DNA of 64,000 nt from Herbaspirillum sp. 3R11 (lineage in GTDB: Bacteria > Pseudomonadota > Gammaproteobacteria > Burkholderiales > Burkholderiaceae_D), in assembly GCF_004563925.1 (NCBI RefSeq), contig NZ_SPNJ01000001.1, positions 496,001 to 560,000 on the forward strand, in the 5' to 3' direction. Below the pieces are notes generated by a model. That model ran no database searches and was not told where the DNA came from. It saw only the letters and a list, made by a program, of their open reading frames with translations. This document shows, in pieces, positions 36,489 through 46,397 of the stretch. A program made the translations under genes and the position numbers. Each line of letters starts with the position of its first letter. Positions within the stretch are counted from its first letter, which is position 1.

Positions 36489-36524
36489 AAGCCTGTTGAA
36501 GTTCGAACAGGCTTTTTATTTTTT
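36489..36524 (+). terminator. Terminator between iscA and hscB
   Basis: AAGCCTGTT (36489-36497) pairs perfectly with AACAGGCTT (36506-36514), followed by TTTATTTTTT. It lies 28 bp before hscB, inside what is usually one isc operon. The 208-bp iscA-hscB gap has another small stem (CAACTC/GAGTTG near 36410) but no clear promoter, so hscB-iscX may depend on readthrough. Confidence 0.85.
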
Positions 36525-36551
36525 ACCCATCCGCTCCCGTTTGCACAACGT

Positions 36552-37067
36552 ATGCAAAATCATTTCGCGCTTTTCCAGTTACCGCAACGCTTTGCCGTCG
36601 ATCTGACTGCGTTGGAAAAGGCGTTCCACGGCGTGCAGAATCAGGCCCATCCCGACAAGTTCGCCAACGCGACCGGCGCTGAAAAGCGCGTCGCCATGCA
36701 ATGGGCCACACGCGCCAACGAGGCTTACCAGACCCTCAAAAATCCCCTCAAGCGCGCCACGTATCTGTGCGAGCTCAATGGCGTCGATCTCGAAACCGAA
36801 TCCAACACCGCCATGCCGACCGCATTCCTGATGCAGCAGATGGAATGGCGCGAAGAACTCGACGACGCGCGCGCAGGCAAGAATATCGATGCGCTTGAGC
36901 AGCTCGACGGCGCCTTGCGCAGCGCCAAGAAAGATGCTGTCGCCCGCATCGAAACACTGCTCGATGCGGACGACTTTGCCGGCGCCGCACAACTCGTGCG
37001 CCAATTGATGTTCCTTGAAAAATTCGGCGAAGAGATCGGCAACGCCTTCGCCCTGATCGAAGGTTGA
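36552..37067 (+). CDS. hscB: Fe-S co-chaperone HscB
   Basis: J-domain protein of 171 residues that presents IscU to HscA and stimulates its ATPase. It has the N-terminal J domain with the HPD motif in NQAHPDKFANATG and the typical ATRANEAYQTLKNPLKRATYLCEL, then a helical C-terminal domain. No clear Shine-Dalgarno precedes the ATG, and a terminator ends 28 bp upstream. The next gene, a LysE-type exporter, begins 6 bp after the stop, rather than hscA. Confidence 0.95.
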   Translation: MQNHFALFQLPQRFAVDLTALEKAFHGVQNQAHPDKFANATGAEKRVAMQWATRANEAYQTLKNPLKRATYLCELNGVDLETESNTAMPTAFLMQQMEWREELDDARAGKNIDALEQLDGALRSAKKDAVARIETLLDADDFAGAAQLVRQLMFLEKFGEEIGNAFALIEG

Positions 37068-37073
37068 TGCGCT

Positions 37074-37688
37074 ATGCCTGACGTATTCCTGTTCCTTGTC
37101 GCCGCCATGATGCTGACCCTGGCGCCGGGCCCCGATAATATCTACGTGCTTACGCGTGGCGTCGCGCAGGGGAAGAAGGCCGGATTCGTGGCGGCACTCG
37201 GCTTCTCTTCCGGCTTGTTCTTCCACACTTTGCTGGCGGTGCTCGGTTTCGCCGCCATCATCAAGGCGTATCCGGCCGCCTATCACGCCCTGCAATATGC
37301 CGGCGCCGCGTATCTGGTGTACCTCGGCATCCGCACTTTGCGCTCCGCCGCATCAATGTCGCTGGATGCCACGATGACGCCGGTCAGCCTGTCGCGCATT
37401 TTTTGGCAAAGCGTCATTGCCAATATTCTCAATCCCAAGGTGACGCTGTTCTTCATCGCTTTCCTGCCGCAGTTCGTCAATGTGCAGGCCGGCCATGTGG
37501 CCTGGCAGATGCTGTTGCTGGCAGTGGTATTCATCCTCCAGGCGCTGGCGATTTTCAGCGCGATTGCATTTTTCTCCGGCATCGTCGGCGCGTATTTCAA
37601 GCGTCAGGCGCGTGCCGCTCTCTATTTGAACAGGCTTGCCGGCTGTGCGTTTGTGGGACTCGGTATCCGCATCGCCTTGCCGGAATAA
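37074..37688 (+). CDS. LysE/RhtB-family exporter
   Basis: Predicted amino-acid exporter of 204 residues with about six transmembrane helices. Family signature at the N-terminus: [26 protein letters not shown] (Gly-Pro-Asp-Asn), then the typical [42 protein letters not shown] and a later [15 protein letters not shown]. Its place between hscB and hscA, with 6- and 7-bp gaps, is unusual. Base use looks like the neighbours, so recent transfer is not obvious. Confidence 0.92.
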   Translation: MPDVFLFLVAAMMLTLAPGPDNIYVLTRGVAQGKKAGFVAALGFSSGLFFHTLLAVLGFAAIIKAYPAAYHALQYAGAAYLVYLGIRTLRSAASMSLDATMTPVSLSRIFWQSVIANILNPKVTLFFIAFLPQFVNVQAGHVAWQMLLLAVVFILQALAIFSAIAFFSGIVGAYFKRQARAALYLNRLAGCAFVGLGIRIALPE

Positions 37689-37695
37689 ATCGACT

Positions 37696-39561
37696 ATGGC
37701 TCTTCTCCAAATCTCAGAACCGGGCATGTCCACCGCGCCGCACCAACATCGGCTGGCGGTCGGTATTGATCTCGGCACCACCAATTCACTGGTCGCCACC
37801 GTGCGCAACAGCATTCCGGAAGTCCTCAGCGACGAAGAGGGCCGCAGCCTGTTGCCGTCGGTGGTGCGTTATCTGCCCAACGGCAATGCCAACATCGGCT
37901 ACAAGGCGCAAGCCGCGCAGACCACCGACCCGAAGAACACCATCGTCTCGGTCAAGCGCTTCATGGGCCGCGGTCTGAAAGACATCGCCTACGTCGAAAA
38001 CCTGCCCTACGATTTCCAGGATGCGCCGGGCATGGTGCAACTGAAGACCGTGGCCGGTGTGAAGAGCCCGGTCGAGATTTCGGCGCAGATTCTGGCGACT
38101 TTGCGCCAGACTGCAGAAGATGCCTTGGGCGACGACCTGGTCGGCGCCGTGATCACCGTGCCTGCGTACTTTGACGATGCACAGCGCCAGGCCACCAAAG
38201 ATGCCGCGCAACTGGCCGGCCTGAACGTGCTGCGTCTGCTCAACGAGCCGACCGCTGCGGCTATCGCTTATGGTCTCGACAACGGTTCGGAAGGCACGTT
38301 TGCCGTCTATGACCTTGGTGGCGGCACCTTCGACATCTCGATCCTGAAATTGACCAAGGGCGTGTTTGAAGTCCTGTCGACCGGCGGAGATTCCGCTCTG
38401 GGCGGCGATGATTTCGACCAGCGCCTGTTCTGCTGGATCTGCGAGCAATCGCAACTGGCGCCATTGTCGGACGAAGACACCCGCATCTTGCTGGTCAAGG
38501 CGCGCGAGGTAAAGGAATTGCTCTCGTCCAAAGCTAACACGCAGATCGACGCCGTACTCAATTCCGGTGAAGAAGTGCATCTCTCGATTACGGCCGAAGA
38601 GTTTGTCGCGCTGACCCAGCATCTGGTCGCCAAGACCATCACGCCGAGCCGCAAGGCTTTGCGCGATGCAGGGCTGTCGGTTGATGACGTCGATGGCGTC
38701 GTGCTGGTCGGCGGCGCCACGCGCATGCCGCACGTGCGCAAGGCGGTCGGTGAATTCTTCCAGACCACGCCGCTGGCCAACATCGATCCGGACAAAGTGG
38801 TGGCGCTGGGCGCTGCGGTACAAGCCAACCTGCTGGCCGGCAACCGCGCCGCGGGCGACGACTGGCTGTTGCTCGACGTGATCCCGCTGTCGCTTGGTAT
38901 CGAAACCATGGGCGGTCTGGCCGAGAAAGTCATTCCGCGCAATTCCACGATTCCGTGCGCGCGCGCGCAGGAGTTCACCACCTTCAAGGATGGCCAGACT
39001 GCGCTGGCGGTACACGTGGTGCAGGGCGAGCGCGAGCTGGTGTCCGATTGCCGTTCGCTGGCGCGCTTCGAGTTGCGCGGCATTCCGCCGATGGCGGCCG
39101 GCGCTGCGCGTATTCGCGTCACGTATCAGGTTGATGCAGACGGCTTGCTGTCGGTGTCGGCGCGCGAGATGACCTCAGGCGTGGAAGCGGCCATCACGGT
39201 CAAACCTTCGTATGGCCTGGCCGACGACGACGTCGCACGCATGCTGCAGGATTCCTTCCAGTCGGCCGATGAAGACATGAAGCGCCGCGCCCTGCGGGAA
39301 GAGCAGGTCGAAGCCGAGCGCATTATCCTGGCGACGCAATCGGCGCTGGATGCCGACAGCGCACTGCTCAACGAACAGGAGCGCATCGACATCGCCGCGC
39401 TGATCGAAATCGTGCGTGAGAAGGCGCAAAGCGACGATCACCTGGCGATCAAGGCCTCGGTGGAAGCGCTTGCGCATGGCACCGAAGAATTCGCCGCCCG
39501 CCGCATGGACCGCAGCGTCCACGCCGCGCTGGCAGGCAAGAAATTGGATGAAGTTTCGTAA
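37696..39561 (+). CDS. hscA: Fe-S chaperone HscA
   Basis: Hsp70-type ATPase of 621 residues that helps IscU release its cluster. It opens [10 protein letters not shown] and [21 protein letters not shown], nearly identical in style to other HscA. Further motifs are [45 protein letters not shown] and [14 protein letters not shown]. The C-terminal peptide-binding region is complete. The frame is open before 37696, but the [10 protein letters not shown] start is diagnostic. fdx follows after 27 bp. Confidence 0.97.
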   Translation: MALLQISEPGMSTAPHQHRLAVGIDLGTTNSLVATVRNSIPEVLSDEEGRSLLPSVVRYLPNGNANIGYKAQAAQTTDPKNTIVSVKRFMGRGLKDIAYVENLPYDFQDAPGMVQLKTVAGVKSPVEISAQILATLRQTAEDALGDDLVGAVITVPAYFDDAQRQATKDAAQLAGLNVLRLLNEPTAAAIAYGLDNGSEGTFAVYDLGGGTFDISILKLTKGVFEVLSTGGDSALGGDDFDQRLFCWICEQSQLAPLSDEDTRILLVKAREVKELLSSKANTQIDAVLNSGEEVHLSITAEEFVALTQHLVAKTITPSRKALRDAGLSVDDVDGVVLVGGATRMPHVRKAVGEFFQTTPLANIDPDKVVALGAAVQANLLAGNRAAGDDWLLLDVIPLSLGIETMGGLAEKVIPRNSTIPCARAQEFTTFKDGQTALAVHVVQGERELVSDCRSLARFELRGIPPMAAGAARIRVTYQVDADGLLSVSAREMTSGVEAAITVKPSYGLADDDVARMLQDSFQSADEDMKRRALREEQVEAERIILATQSALDADSALLNEQERIDIAALIEIVREKAQSDDHLAIKASVEALAHGTEEFAARRMDRSVHAALAGKKLDEVS

Positions 39562-39588
39562 AAGACAAAGTCATTAAAGGTAAATACC

Positions 39589-39927
39589 GTGCCACAAATC
39601 GTCATACTTCCACACCCCACGTTTTGCCCTGACGGCGCCGTCATTGATGCGCCGGTCGGCAAGACTTTGTGCGACGCCATGCTCGACAGCGACGTCGATA
39701 TCGAACACGCTTGCGAGAAATCTTGCGCCTGTACCACTTGCCACGTGGTGATCCGCGAAGGTTTCAACACGCTGGGCGAGCCGACCGACAAGGAAGAAGA
39801 TTTGCTCGACATGGCCTGGGGCCTGGAAGCGAATTCACGCCTGTCTTGCCAGGTGGTGCTGGGCGACGACGATCTGGTCGTTGAAATTCCGAAGTACACC
39901 ATCAATCACGCCAGCGAGAATCACTGA
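39589..39927 (+). CDS. fdx: [2Fe-2S] ferredoxin of the Isc system
   Basis: Adrenodoxin-type ferredoxin of 112 residues that supplies electrons for cluster assembly. Cluster Cys are in ACEKSCACTTCHVVIREG and LSCQVVLGDD, the C-X5-C-X2-C...C pattern. Full length. Between hscA (27 bp) and iscX (40 bp) in the standard order. Confidence 0.97.
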   Translation: MPQIVILPHPTFCPDGAVIDAPVGKTLCDAMLDSDVDIEHACEKSCACTTCHVVIREGFNTLGEPTDKEEDLLDMAWGLEANSRLSCQVVLGDDDLVVEIPKYTINHASENH

Positions 39928-39967
39928 TTCTGTCTGGGAGTGTGCGACCTACGTTAGCGAGGCAGCC

Positions 39968-40162
39968 ATGAAATGGACCGACATTCAACTTATCGCTGAA
40001 GAACTCAGCGATAAATTCCCGGACACCGATCCCAAGACCATTCGTTTCACCGACCTGCATCGCTGGGTGATGGAGTTGGATGGTTTTGACGACGATGCCA
40101 ATCGCTCGGGTGAAAAAATTCTCGAAGCGATTCAGGCGGCGTGGATCGAAGAAGCAGAATAA
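39968..40162 (+). CDS. iscX: Fe-S assembly protein IscX
   Basis: Small acidic protein of 64 residues that binds IscS and iron and modulates cluster formation. The sequence MKWTDIQLIAEELSDKFPD, with TIRFTDLHRWVMELDGFDDD, is typical and full length. The frame is open upstream to 39881, but MKWTD is the family start. It ends the isc genes, with a strong terminator 19 bp later. Confidence 0.96.
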   Translation: MKWTDIQLIAEELSDKFPDTDPKTIRFTDLHRWVMELDGFDDDANRSGEKILEAIQAAWIEEAE

Positions 40163-40181
40163 TTCAGTGACGGCATGAAAC

Positions 40182-40208
40182 AAAAAGGAGCGAAATCGCT
40201 CCTTTTTT
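40182..40208 (+). terminator. Terminator after iscX
   Basis: AAAAAGGAGCG (40182-40192), loop AAAT, CGCTCCTTTTT (40197-40207) with the T run. The stem has Ts on one side and As on the other, so it may also serve the convergent DUF1501 gene on the minus strand. Confidence 0.93.
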
Positions 40209-40230
40209 GTTGTCCGCCCGACGCTCATCG

Positions 40231-41547
40231 TTACACCAGAATGTTGGACACATGCTGCATGCCGGTCGTGTATTGCGGAAAAATCTGCTGCAAGGCGCTG
40301 TCCGGAATGCGCATGTGCTTCTCCGCCAGCGTCGACATCACCGCGCGGAAATCCGTGGTGATCGCCAGATCGCGCCCTTCATTGAGCTCGGTCTTGTTCA
40401 GCCCCGGCCATTGACCGTAAATCGTCCTGCCGCGCACGTTGCCGCCCAGCAGCCACATGACATTGCCGTGACCGTGGTCGGTGCCGCCGTTGCCGTTTTC
40501 GCGGAAGGTGCGGCCGAACTCCGAAATCACCACGATCACCGTATCGTTGAAGGCTGGACCCAGCTCCTGCGCCAGCGTCGCCAATCCGGTTGCCAGCGGC
40601 GCCAGCCGTCCGGCCAGCTGCCCCGCACCGTTTCCCTGGTTGGCATGCGTATCCCAACCGCCCACCGCCAGGAAGCCCAGGCGGATCTTCGGATCGCCGC
40701 GCATCAAACGACCCAGCCGCGCCGCATCGATGGCCATGCCGTTCGGCAGAGGCGCGCCGTTGTTGGCCATGCGCTGTTCATTGCTGCTCAGTTCCGCCAT
40801 CAGTTCCTTGCGCGCGGCGATGCCGTCGCGGTAGGCCTTGTCGAGCGCATCATTGCCCGCATACATGGCGCCGTAAGCCTGGCTGATCTTCGGTTGATCG
40901 ATCAGGGTGGGGCGCGCTGCATCGCGGCCGGTCGGCATGTTGGCCACCACTTGCCGACCGCTCAGGATGCGCGGGATCGACTCGCCCAGCGTCAGCGCCT
41001 GCACCGGTGATTCGGACGGGGGCAGGCGGCCTTGCAGGCGATTCATCCAGCCGTCGCGTGTGTTGTGCTGACCGGGCGTGCCGGTCTCCATGTAATCCTG
41101 CGCTTCGAAATGCGAGCGCGAACCGTCGGGTGATCCTGAGGCATGGACAAAGGCCAGTTGGCCGCTATCCCAATACGGCATCAGCGGACGCAAGGACGGA
41201 TGCAGACCGAAGTAGCCGGTCAGGTCGATGACGCCGTTGTTCTGGCCGGGACGCGCGACGGCGATGCCCGGGCGCGCCTGGTAGTACTCCCTGTCGCCAT
41301 GCGGCACTACCACGTTGAGACCGTCGACGGCGCCGCGCAGGAACACTACCACCATGCGCGGCGTACCGTCGCCGTCGGCGTGTGCACGCTGGCGCGGAGC
41401 GCCGTAGGCCAAGGGTGCGTTGCCACCGGCATTGGCGACAGGCGGTTTGCCGGAGGGCGCTACCGCGCAGCCGGACAAGCCGACCGGCACCAGGATGGCG
41501 CCGCTGCCTGCCAGGCCCATGTAGCGGATGAAGTCTCGACGTCTCAT
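40231..41547 (-). CDS. DUF1501 protein with Tat signal
   Basis: 438-residue exported protein. The N-terminus is a twin-arginine signal (MRRRDFIRYMGLAGSG) that also ends in a Cys (LSGCAVAP). The rest is the DUF1501 domain: MVVVFLRGAVDGLNVVVPHGDREYYQARP, later VVISEFGRTFRENGNGGTDHGHGNVMW, a sulfatase/phosphatase-like fold pattern. DUF1501 and DUF1800 genes are commonly paired; their function is unknown to me. It begins 16 bp after the DUF1800 gene. Confidence 0.9.
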   Translation of the reverse strand: MRRRDFIRYMGLAGSGAILVPVGLSGCAVAPSGKPPVANAGGNAPLAYGAPRQRAHADGDGTPRMVVVFLRGAVDGLNVVVPHGDREYYQARPGIAVARPGQNNGVIDLTGYFGLHPSLRPLMPYWDSGQLAFVHASGSPDGSRSHFEAQDYMETGTPGQHNTRDGWMNRLQGRLPPSESPVQALTLGESIPRILSGRQVVANMPTGRDAARPTLIDQPKISQAYGAMYAGNDALDKAYRDGIAARKELMAELSSNEQRMANNGAPLPNGMAIDAARLGRLMRGDPKIRLGFLAVGGWDTHANQGNGAGQLAGRLAPLATGLATLAQELGPAFNDTVIVVISEFGRTFRENGNGGTDHGHGNVMWLLGGNVRGRTIYGQWPGLNKTELNEGRDLAITTDFRAVMSTLAEKHMRIPDSALQQIFPQYTTGMQHVSNILV

Positions 41548-41563
41548 TCCGGCTCCGATGCTC

Positions 41564-43084
41564 TTAACGTTTCATGAAAGCAGGTCCACCCAGGATCAGG
41601 CCGACTTGCAAATTGGGCGGCGCCGCAGCGATGGCGGTCACGGCGTTCTGGTCCAGCAGCGGCGACAGCGTCTGGATCAGGCGCACCGGATCGACGGCTT
41701 CTGTATTGGCTGCCGGTTGCGTATTCTCGGCGCGGGCGATGGGCGACTTGCCGTTGCTCAGGCCGTTGGCGAAATTGATACGGCGCAGCAGCGCATCGGG
41801 ATTGAGCCAGGCTTCTTCGGAGAACTTGTAGCCCTCCGGCGTCAGCCAGCCGTACAAAGGCATGCCGAACTGGCTGAGCACGCCGCTCACTGGTCTGGCG
41901 TTGACGACCGGCGTGGCGGTGGCGCGCAGGCTGGAGACCACGTATTGATAGGGGGTCTTGAACTGGCTCTGGTAATTCCGGCGCGACCAGAATTGCGGAC
42001 TGTCGAACAAGCTGCGCAGCACGGACTTGATGTCGCCGTCGCTGGCAAGGAAACGTTGCGCCAGTTTGTCGACCAGCGCCGGATCCGCCTGGTCCGAGAC
42101 GAAGTACTGCACCAGCTTGGTCGAGATGAAGCGCGCCGTCGCCGGATTGCGCGCCAGCATGTCGAGCGCCTGTTCGCCTTCCTGCTGACCGCCCGGCGCA
42201 ATCGTGCGACCGAGGAATTGTTTGGCTGTGCCGTCATGCCGTTGCGGATTGAACGCGAAGCCGGCGCTGTCGAATCCTTGTTTCATGTTCGGCTCATCGA
42301 TGGTCCATCCGCTCAGGATGCGCGCCAGTGAAATCACGTCGGCCTGCGTGTAGCCGCCGTCAACGCCTAGCGTGTGCAGCTCCATCAGTTCGCGCGCATA
42401 GTTCTCGTTGAGTCCCTTGAAGCGTCCTTTTGCCTGCGGCGTATTGGCGCCGCTGCTGAGCCAGTTGTCGAGGTAATAGAGCATCGCCGGATGGTGTGCG
42501 ACCGCGCCCAGCAACTGTCGGAAATTACCAAGCGCATTGGGGCGGATGGCATTCTTTTCATAGTCGGCGCTCCAGTAGCGCACCCATTCCTTGCCTTCGA
42601 AGACATTGAAATGATTGAACCAGAATTCGGTCATCACCTCCTGCAACTGGCGCGGACTTTCGGTCGCCAGCCACAATCGCGCGGCATGGCTTTGTGGCGT
42701 GATTTCTTTTGCGGCGCGCTGGCGTGCGGCATTCTTTTCGTCGGCGCTGGCGGTATTGGGCGGGAACGAGGGCGGGCCGTAAGCGACGTAGAGTTGCGAG
42801 GTGTTCAGCTGGTAGGTCGGAAGGCTGTCGAGGCGACTCTGGAGGTCGGCTGGAAGCGGGATGCGTTCCGGATTGAGCTGCTCGTCGATGTAGCGTTTGA
42901 CGCCGGTTTTTTCAACCGCGGCGACATCACCCGGACGCGGGCCGTATGCCAGGCGATTGAGCACATGCAGGGCCTGCTCCTGCGAATTCAGCGCCTGCGC
43001 CAATGCACCGCCGCAAGCGCCGGCGAGGCTCAATGCCAGCAATCCGATCACACCATGTCTGCGGAGGAGTTGCATGAGTTGCAT
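41564..43084 (-). CDS. DUF1800 protein
   Basis: 506 residues with a signal peptide (LLALSLAGACGGALAQ, cleavage near residue 30). DUF1800 hallmarks are LNRLAYGPRPGDVAAVEKTGVKRYIDEQLNPE, WFNHFNVFEG, NENYARELMELHTLGVDGGYTQADV and FISTKLVQYFVSD. It precedes the DUF1501 gene in one short minus-strand operon. Function is not established; the pair is secreted and widespread in proteobacteria. Confidence 0.9.
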   Translation of the reverse strand: MQLMQLLRRHGVIGLLALSLAGACGGALAQALNSQEQALHVLNRLAYGPRPGDVAAVEKTGVKRYIDEQLNPERIPLPADLQSRLDSLPTYQLNTSQLYVAYGPPSFPPNTASADEKNAARQRAAKEITPQSHAARLWLATESPRQLQEVMTEFWFNHFNVFEGKEWVRYWSADYEKNAIRPNALGNFRQLLGAVAHHPAMLYYLDNWLSSGANTPQAKGRFKGLNENYARELMELHTLGVDGGYTQADVISLARILSGWTIDEPNMKQGFDSAGFAFNPQRHDGTAKQFLGRTIAPGGQQEGEQALDMLARNPATARFISTKLVQYFVSDQADPALVDKLAQRFLASDGDIKSVLRSLFDSPQFWSRRNYQSQFKTPYQYVVSSLRATATPVVNARPVSGVLSQFGMPLYGWLTPEGYKFSEEAWLNPDALLRRINFANGLSNGKSPIARAENTQPAANTEAVDPVRLIQTLSPLLDQNAVTAIAAAPPNLQVGLILGGPAFMKR

Positions 43085-43202
43085 GACGCCGTAGAATAAA
43101 AGAAGAATGCTTAAAGTATCGCATCCTCATCGAACGTCGCTGTAATAAAGTGTAAGAGCATCGCTTCTGCCGAAAAGTCGTCAGCAGCCCTTCAGCTTGT
43201 CG

Positions 43203-43793
43203 TCAGTTTTCCACGAGTTCGAAACTGCCGCTGCTGCGCCATGTGGTGCGATCGGCAACCCGGCTTGCGGTGCCGGAAACGCTGGTGTTGATTTCGACCT
43301 GCACCGAGAAGCTGGCGCCCTTGAGCGTGCGTTCATCCTGCACCGGCACAATGCCCACGCCGGGCGTCAGCAGCGCGATTTCAGCCATGTTGTCGGGTTG
43401 TTGGCCGGTGACTTTGACGTTGCCGAGCTTGACGCGTTTGCCGTCAAGCTGCGCCAGCGACAAGTTAAGAACGAAGTTGCCGGCATTGCCGAAGCGGTAG
43501 CCGTTGCCGTCGCCGGCAGCGCCGCGGAAGTAAATCGTCATCAGCGTCGGCTGACGGCAGTTTACCGAGAGCGTCATGGTTTGCTTGCCCAGAGCGAAAG
43601 CGGTAGGCGAGACCTGCCGTTCAAGCAACTCGGCGCGCGTGACCTGGCCGTAGTCGATCACCGTATTGCTGATCTGCATCTGGCAATTGTCATTGGGGGC
43701 CGCCAGCGTCGGCGGCGATGCCAGGGCGATGGCCACGGCAACGATGGCGTTCCGCGTCATGGAGCCGCAGATAAAAAATTCACGATTAGGCAT
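43203..43793 (-). CDS. Fimbrial subunit-like protein (DUF1120/SCPU-like)
   Basis: 196-residue secreted protein. The signal peptide is MTRNAIVAVAIALASPPTLAA (a start at 43760 would give just this); the chosen ATG at 43793 overlaps the usher's stop codon (ATGCCTAA), which suggests coupling. The mature part begins with NCQMQISNTVIDYGQV and is beta-rich with a Cys pair, as in fimbrial subunits or tip adhesins, and resembles the two DUF1120 proteins upstream. Last gene of the fimbrial operon; likely a pilin or tip protein assembled by the usher. Confidence 0.7.
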   Translation of the reverse strand: MPNREFFICGSMTRNAIVAVAIALASPPTLAAPNDNCQMQISNTVIDYGQVTRAELLERQVSPTAFALGKQTMTLSVNCRQPTLMTIYFRGAAGDGNGYRFGNAGNFVLNLSLAQLDGKRVKLGNVKVTGQQPDNMAEIALLTPGVGIVPVQDERTLKGASFSVQVEINTSVSGTASRVADRTTWRSSGSFELVEN

Positions 43794-46365
43794 GAGGCGC
43801 TTTCTGTAGTTGTACTTGCAGAGTAGGGCCGCAGCGGGCCTCCGCGGTTTCGAAGAACATGTTGGGATCCGCCCTGGACGGCAATTCAAATTGCAGCGAG
43901 CATTGCCTGCCGTCCGGGAGCGAGACCTCGAGTTTGGAATTGGGTACGCCGTTGATCAGGAAAATTTGACCGTCATCCACTACAGTCGTCACGAACTGGC
44001 CTTCGGCATCCACCACAAAAGCGCCCTTGGGCAGAGGGTTGCCATCCGCTCCCTTGGTGTTGAGCAGGATGCGCCGCACCTTGATGGTGTCGAAGGTAAC
44101 GAAGTTGACCGAGCCGCGCCCCGGCTCGACCAGCTTGTAGCCGTTCTTGATGTCGACATTGCGCGGCAGGCTCTTGGTGGCGATCTCCAGCCGGCTGCTG
44201 GCATACGGCGCCATTTGCGAAATCACGGCCTGCCCCCATGGATCGGTCCACACGGGCCCGTAGGGCGTGCTGACGCGGATGCCGGATTCATCTCCCACCG
44301 ACAGGATGCCGAAGGTGTCCTGGATCGGATAGGGCGACAGCGTCAGGCCGTTCTGATGCAGCACCATGCCGCCGCGCAGGCCGCCATTCATGGAAGTCGC
44401 TCCCGATCCTGCGCGCGAGTATCCGAGGTTGACCTGGGTATAGCGAGGCAGTATCGACGCCTGCGTCGAGAGATCGGTTTCCTGGTTTTGGGTGTTGCGT
44501 TCCGCGGAGACCGTGTAGTTGGCGTATTCGTTGATCGTCTCGTTATAAGAGGCGCCGTAGCGTTTGTAGCCGCTGCTGTTGTTGACGTAGGTGCGTACGT
44601 TGCGCTGCCCGAGCGGGATGCTCAGCGTAAGGTAAAACGTGTTGATCGGCACTGTGTTGGCGCTGTTGGCGTCGGTGTTGCCGCTGTTGCCGCTGGTGCC
44701 GAGATTGTGTTCGAGGTTGAACGATATCGTGCCGAATGAGAATGTCTGGCCCCACGAACCGGTCACGCGCTGGGTCGATACGCCGCTGAACAGCGACGAA
44801 CGCGAATAGGCGACGTTGAAGGAGCCCAGCGTCGCGTTGCTCCAGCTCATCGATGCGGTGTACTGGCCGCGATAGCGATTGTGCTGCAGGTCGCCGGCAT
44901 TGGCGGGGGTGTCGACGATGGTGTCGGCCAGGTCGCGATAGCCGAGCGTTTGCTGAGTTGCTGAAAAGCTGCCTGAAAGCGACGTCGACAGCAGGCTGCT
45001 GCTGGACAGGCTGACCTGGGTGCCGCGCACGCCTTCGCCGGTTGCATTGGACAGGCGTTGCTGCAGGCTGACGCTGGTGCTGTTGAACACGCGCGTATCC
45101 ATGCCCCAGGCGCCCGCCTGATACGACGTCGCCGCCATGAGGCCGGCGTTGGCATTGCTGTCCTTGCCGATTTTCCAGCCGCCGGAACCGGTGACGATCC
45201 ATGGCTGGCGTGCAGTACTGCCGCCGAGACTGCGCTGACGACCGACGGCAAAGGAATAGCCGCGCTGGCTGCCCAGCGAGCCACTGTGCAGCGAAGCGGC
45301 CGGAACGATGAAGCGACGCTGCGCGCCGGTGGCTTCCACGACAGTGACTTCCAGATCGCTTCCCGAATTGAGCAGCGGCAGGTCGGACAAGGCGAATGGC
45401 CCGGCCGGAACAACGGTGGTGTAAATCAGCGCACCGGCCTGGCGCACTTCCACACGTGCCTGCCATTGCGCGATGCCTTCCACCATGACGTTGTTGCGAC
45501 TGAGGCTCATCAGCGCACTTTCAGGAATGATCTGCGCGCCCGTGATGGAACCGCCCGATACCGCCGAATTGGCGATGTTGATCTGGCCCGCCTGCAGGAT
45601 GGATTTGTAGTCCATCAGCGTGTGCTGGGCATAGGCATAGACATGCTGGCGCTGAGATTTTTCATCCTGTGCGGTGTAGACCTCACGACTGCGCACGATC
45701 CAGTCCCTGAAGTTGAATCCGGGCTCGGCGTTGGCCGACATGAAGCGGCTGCCGCCGCCGGCGAATTTGCTGTTCACACCGAGTATTTCGTAGTTCAGCA
45801 TTGCCGCCGTGCCGCCGCTGCTGTAGCCGGCGAAGTCGTCCTCGGTGGGTCGCAAGGCATCGGTAGGCACTACCAGCGCCACTTCTTCTTTGCCGGGGCG
45901 CAGCTCCACCTGGGTTTGCGGAAAGGCTTCCTTGTAGTCGAAGCAGGCTGGTGATGCCGCCGTCGCAGATTGTGTCGCAGATGCTCCAGGCGCGGGCTTC
46001 TCGATTTTCTTCAACTGCGACGGCACGATCAATCCGCCTTTGTCGAGCATGCCGACGTCAAAGCACAAGTCACCTTTGGCATTGAAGCGTGCATCAACGC
46101 GACCGCGTTTGCTGCCGTTGACGAACAGCGTCACGACCTGCACGCCCGGACGAAAGCGCGCAGCTTCGCGAAAATAATCTGCAAGCTGCGGATCGATGCC
46201 ACGCTCTTTCAGCATGTTCAGATCGAATCCGCTGGCGTCGGCTGCATGCAAGGGCGTCACCGCCATGCCTCCCGCCAGGGCTGACAAGGCAAGGAGGCAA
46301 TGCTTCAGACGAGCAACGGGCGGGTCGAGGACAGATCCATGTTCCTCGCTGATTTTATTATTCAT
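43786..46365 (-). CDS. Fimbrial outer-membrane usher
   Basis: 859-residue usher that recruits chaperone-subunit complexes and secretes the fibre. Signal peptide (ALSALAGGMAVTPLHAA), N-terminal domain starting FDLNMLKERGIDPQLADYF, a plug and long beta-barrel with many Ser/Thr/Asn-rich strands, and a C-terminal domain with a Cys pair (GRQCSLQFEL and EARCGPTLQ). Slightly larger than many ushers. The chaperone gene is 32 bp upstream, and the subunit-like gene overlaps the end. Confidence 0.9.
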   Translation of the reverse strand: MNNKISEEHGSVLDPPVARLKHCLLALSALAGGMAVTPLHAADASGFDLNMLKERGIDPQLADYFREAARFRPGVQVVTLFVNGSKRGRVDARFNAKGDLCFDVGMLDKGGLIVPSQLKKIEKPAPGASATQSATAASPACFDYKEAFPQTQVELRPGKEEVALVVPTDALRPTEDDFAGYSSGGTAAMLNYEILGVNSKFAGGGSRFMSANAEPGFNFRDWIVRSREVYTAQDEKSQRQHVYAYAQHTLMDYKSILQAGQINIANSAVSGGSITGAQIIPESALMSLSRNNVMVEGIAQWQARVEVRQAGALIYTTVVPAGPFALSDLPLLNSGSDLEVTVVEATGAQRRFIVPAASLHSGSLGSQRGYSFAVGRQRSLGGSTARQPWIVTGSGGWKIGKDSNANAGLMAATSYQAGAWGMDTRVFNSTSVSLQQRLSNATGEGVRGTQVSLSSSSLLSTSLSGSFSATQQTLGYRDLADTIVDTPANAGDLQHNRYRGQYTASMSWSNATLGSFNVAYSRSSLFSGVSTQRVTGSWGQTFSFGTISFNLEHNLGTSGNSGNTDANSANTVPINTFYLTLSIPLGQRNVRTYVNNSSGYKRYGASYNETINEYANYTVSAERNTQNQETDLSTQASILPRYTQVNLGYSRAGSGATSMNGGLRGGMVLHQNGLTLSPYPIQDTFGILSVGDESGIRVSTPYGPVWTDPWGQAVISQMAPYASSRLEIATKSLPRNVDIKNGYKLVEPGRGSVNFVTFDTIKVRRILLNTKGADGNPLPKGAFVVDAEGQFVTTVVDDGQIFLINGVPNSKLEVSLPDGRQCSLQFELPSRADPNMFFETAEARCGPTLQVQLQKAPHA

Positions 46366-46397
46366 GTTCCCTGATCGCGAGGGAGAAAAAACGGGAC

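Noticed and set aside
43786..46365. Long plus-strand frames opposite the usher
   Set aside because: They are antisense to a recognised usher and have no start signal or family match.
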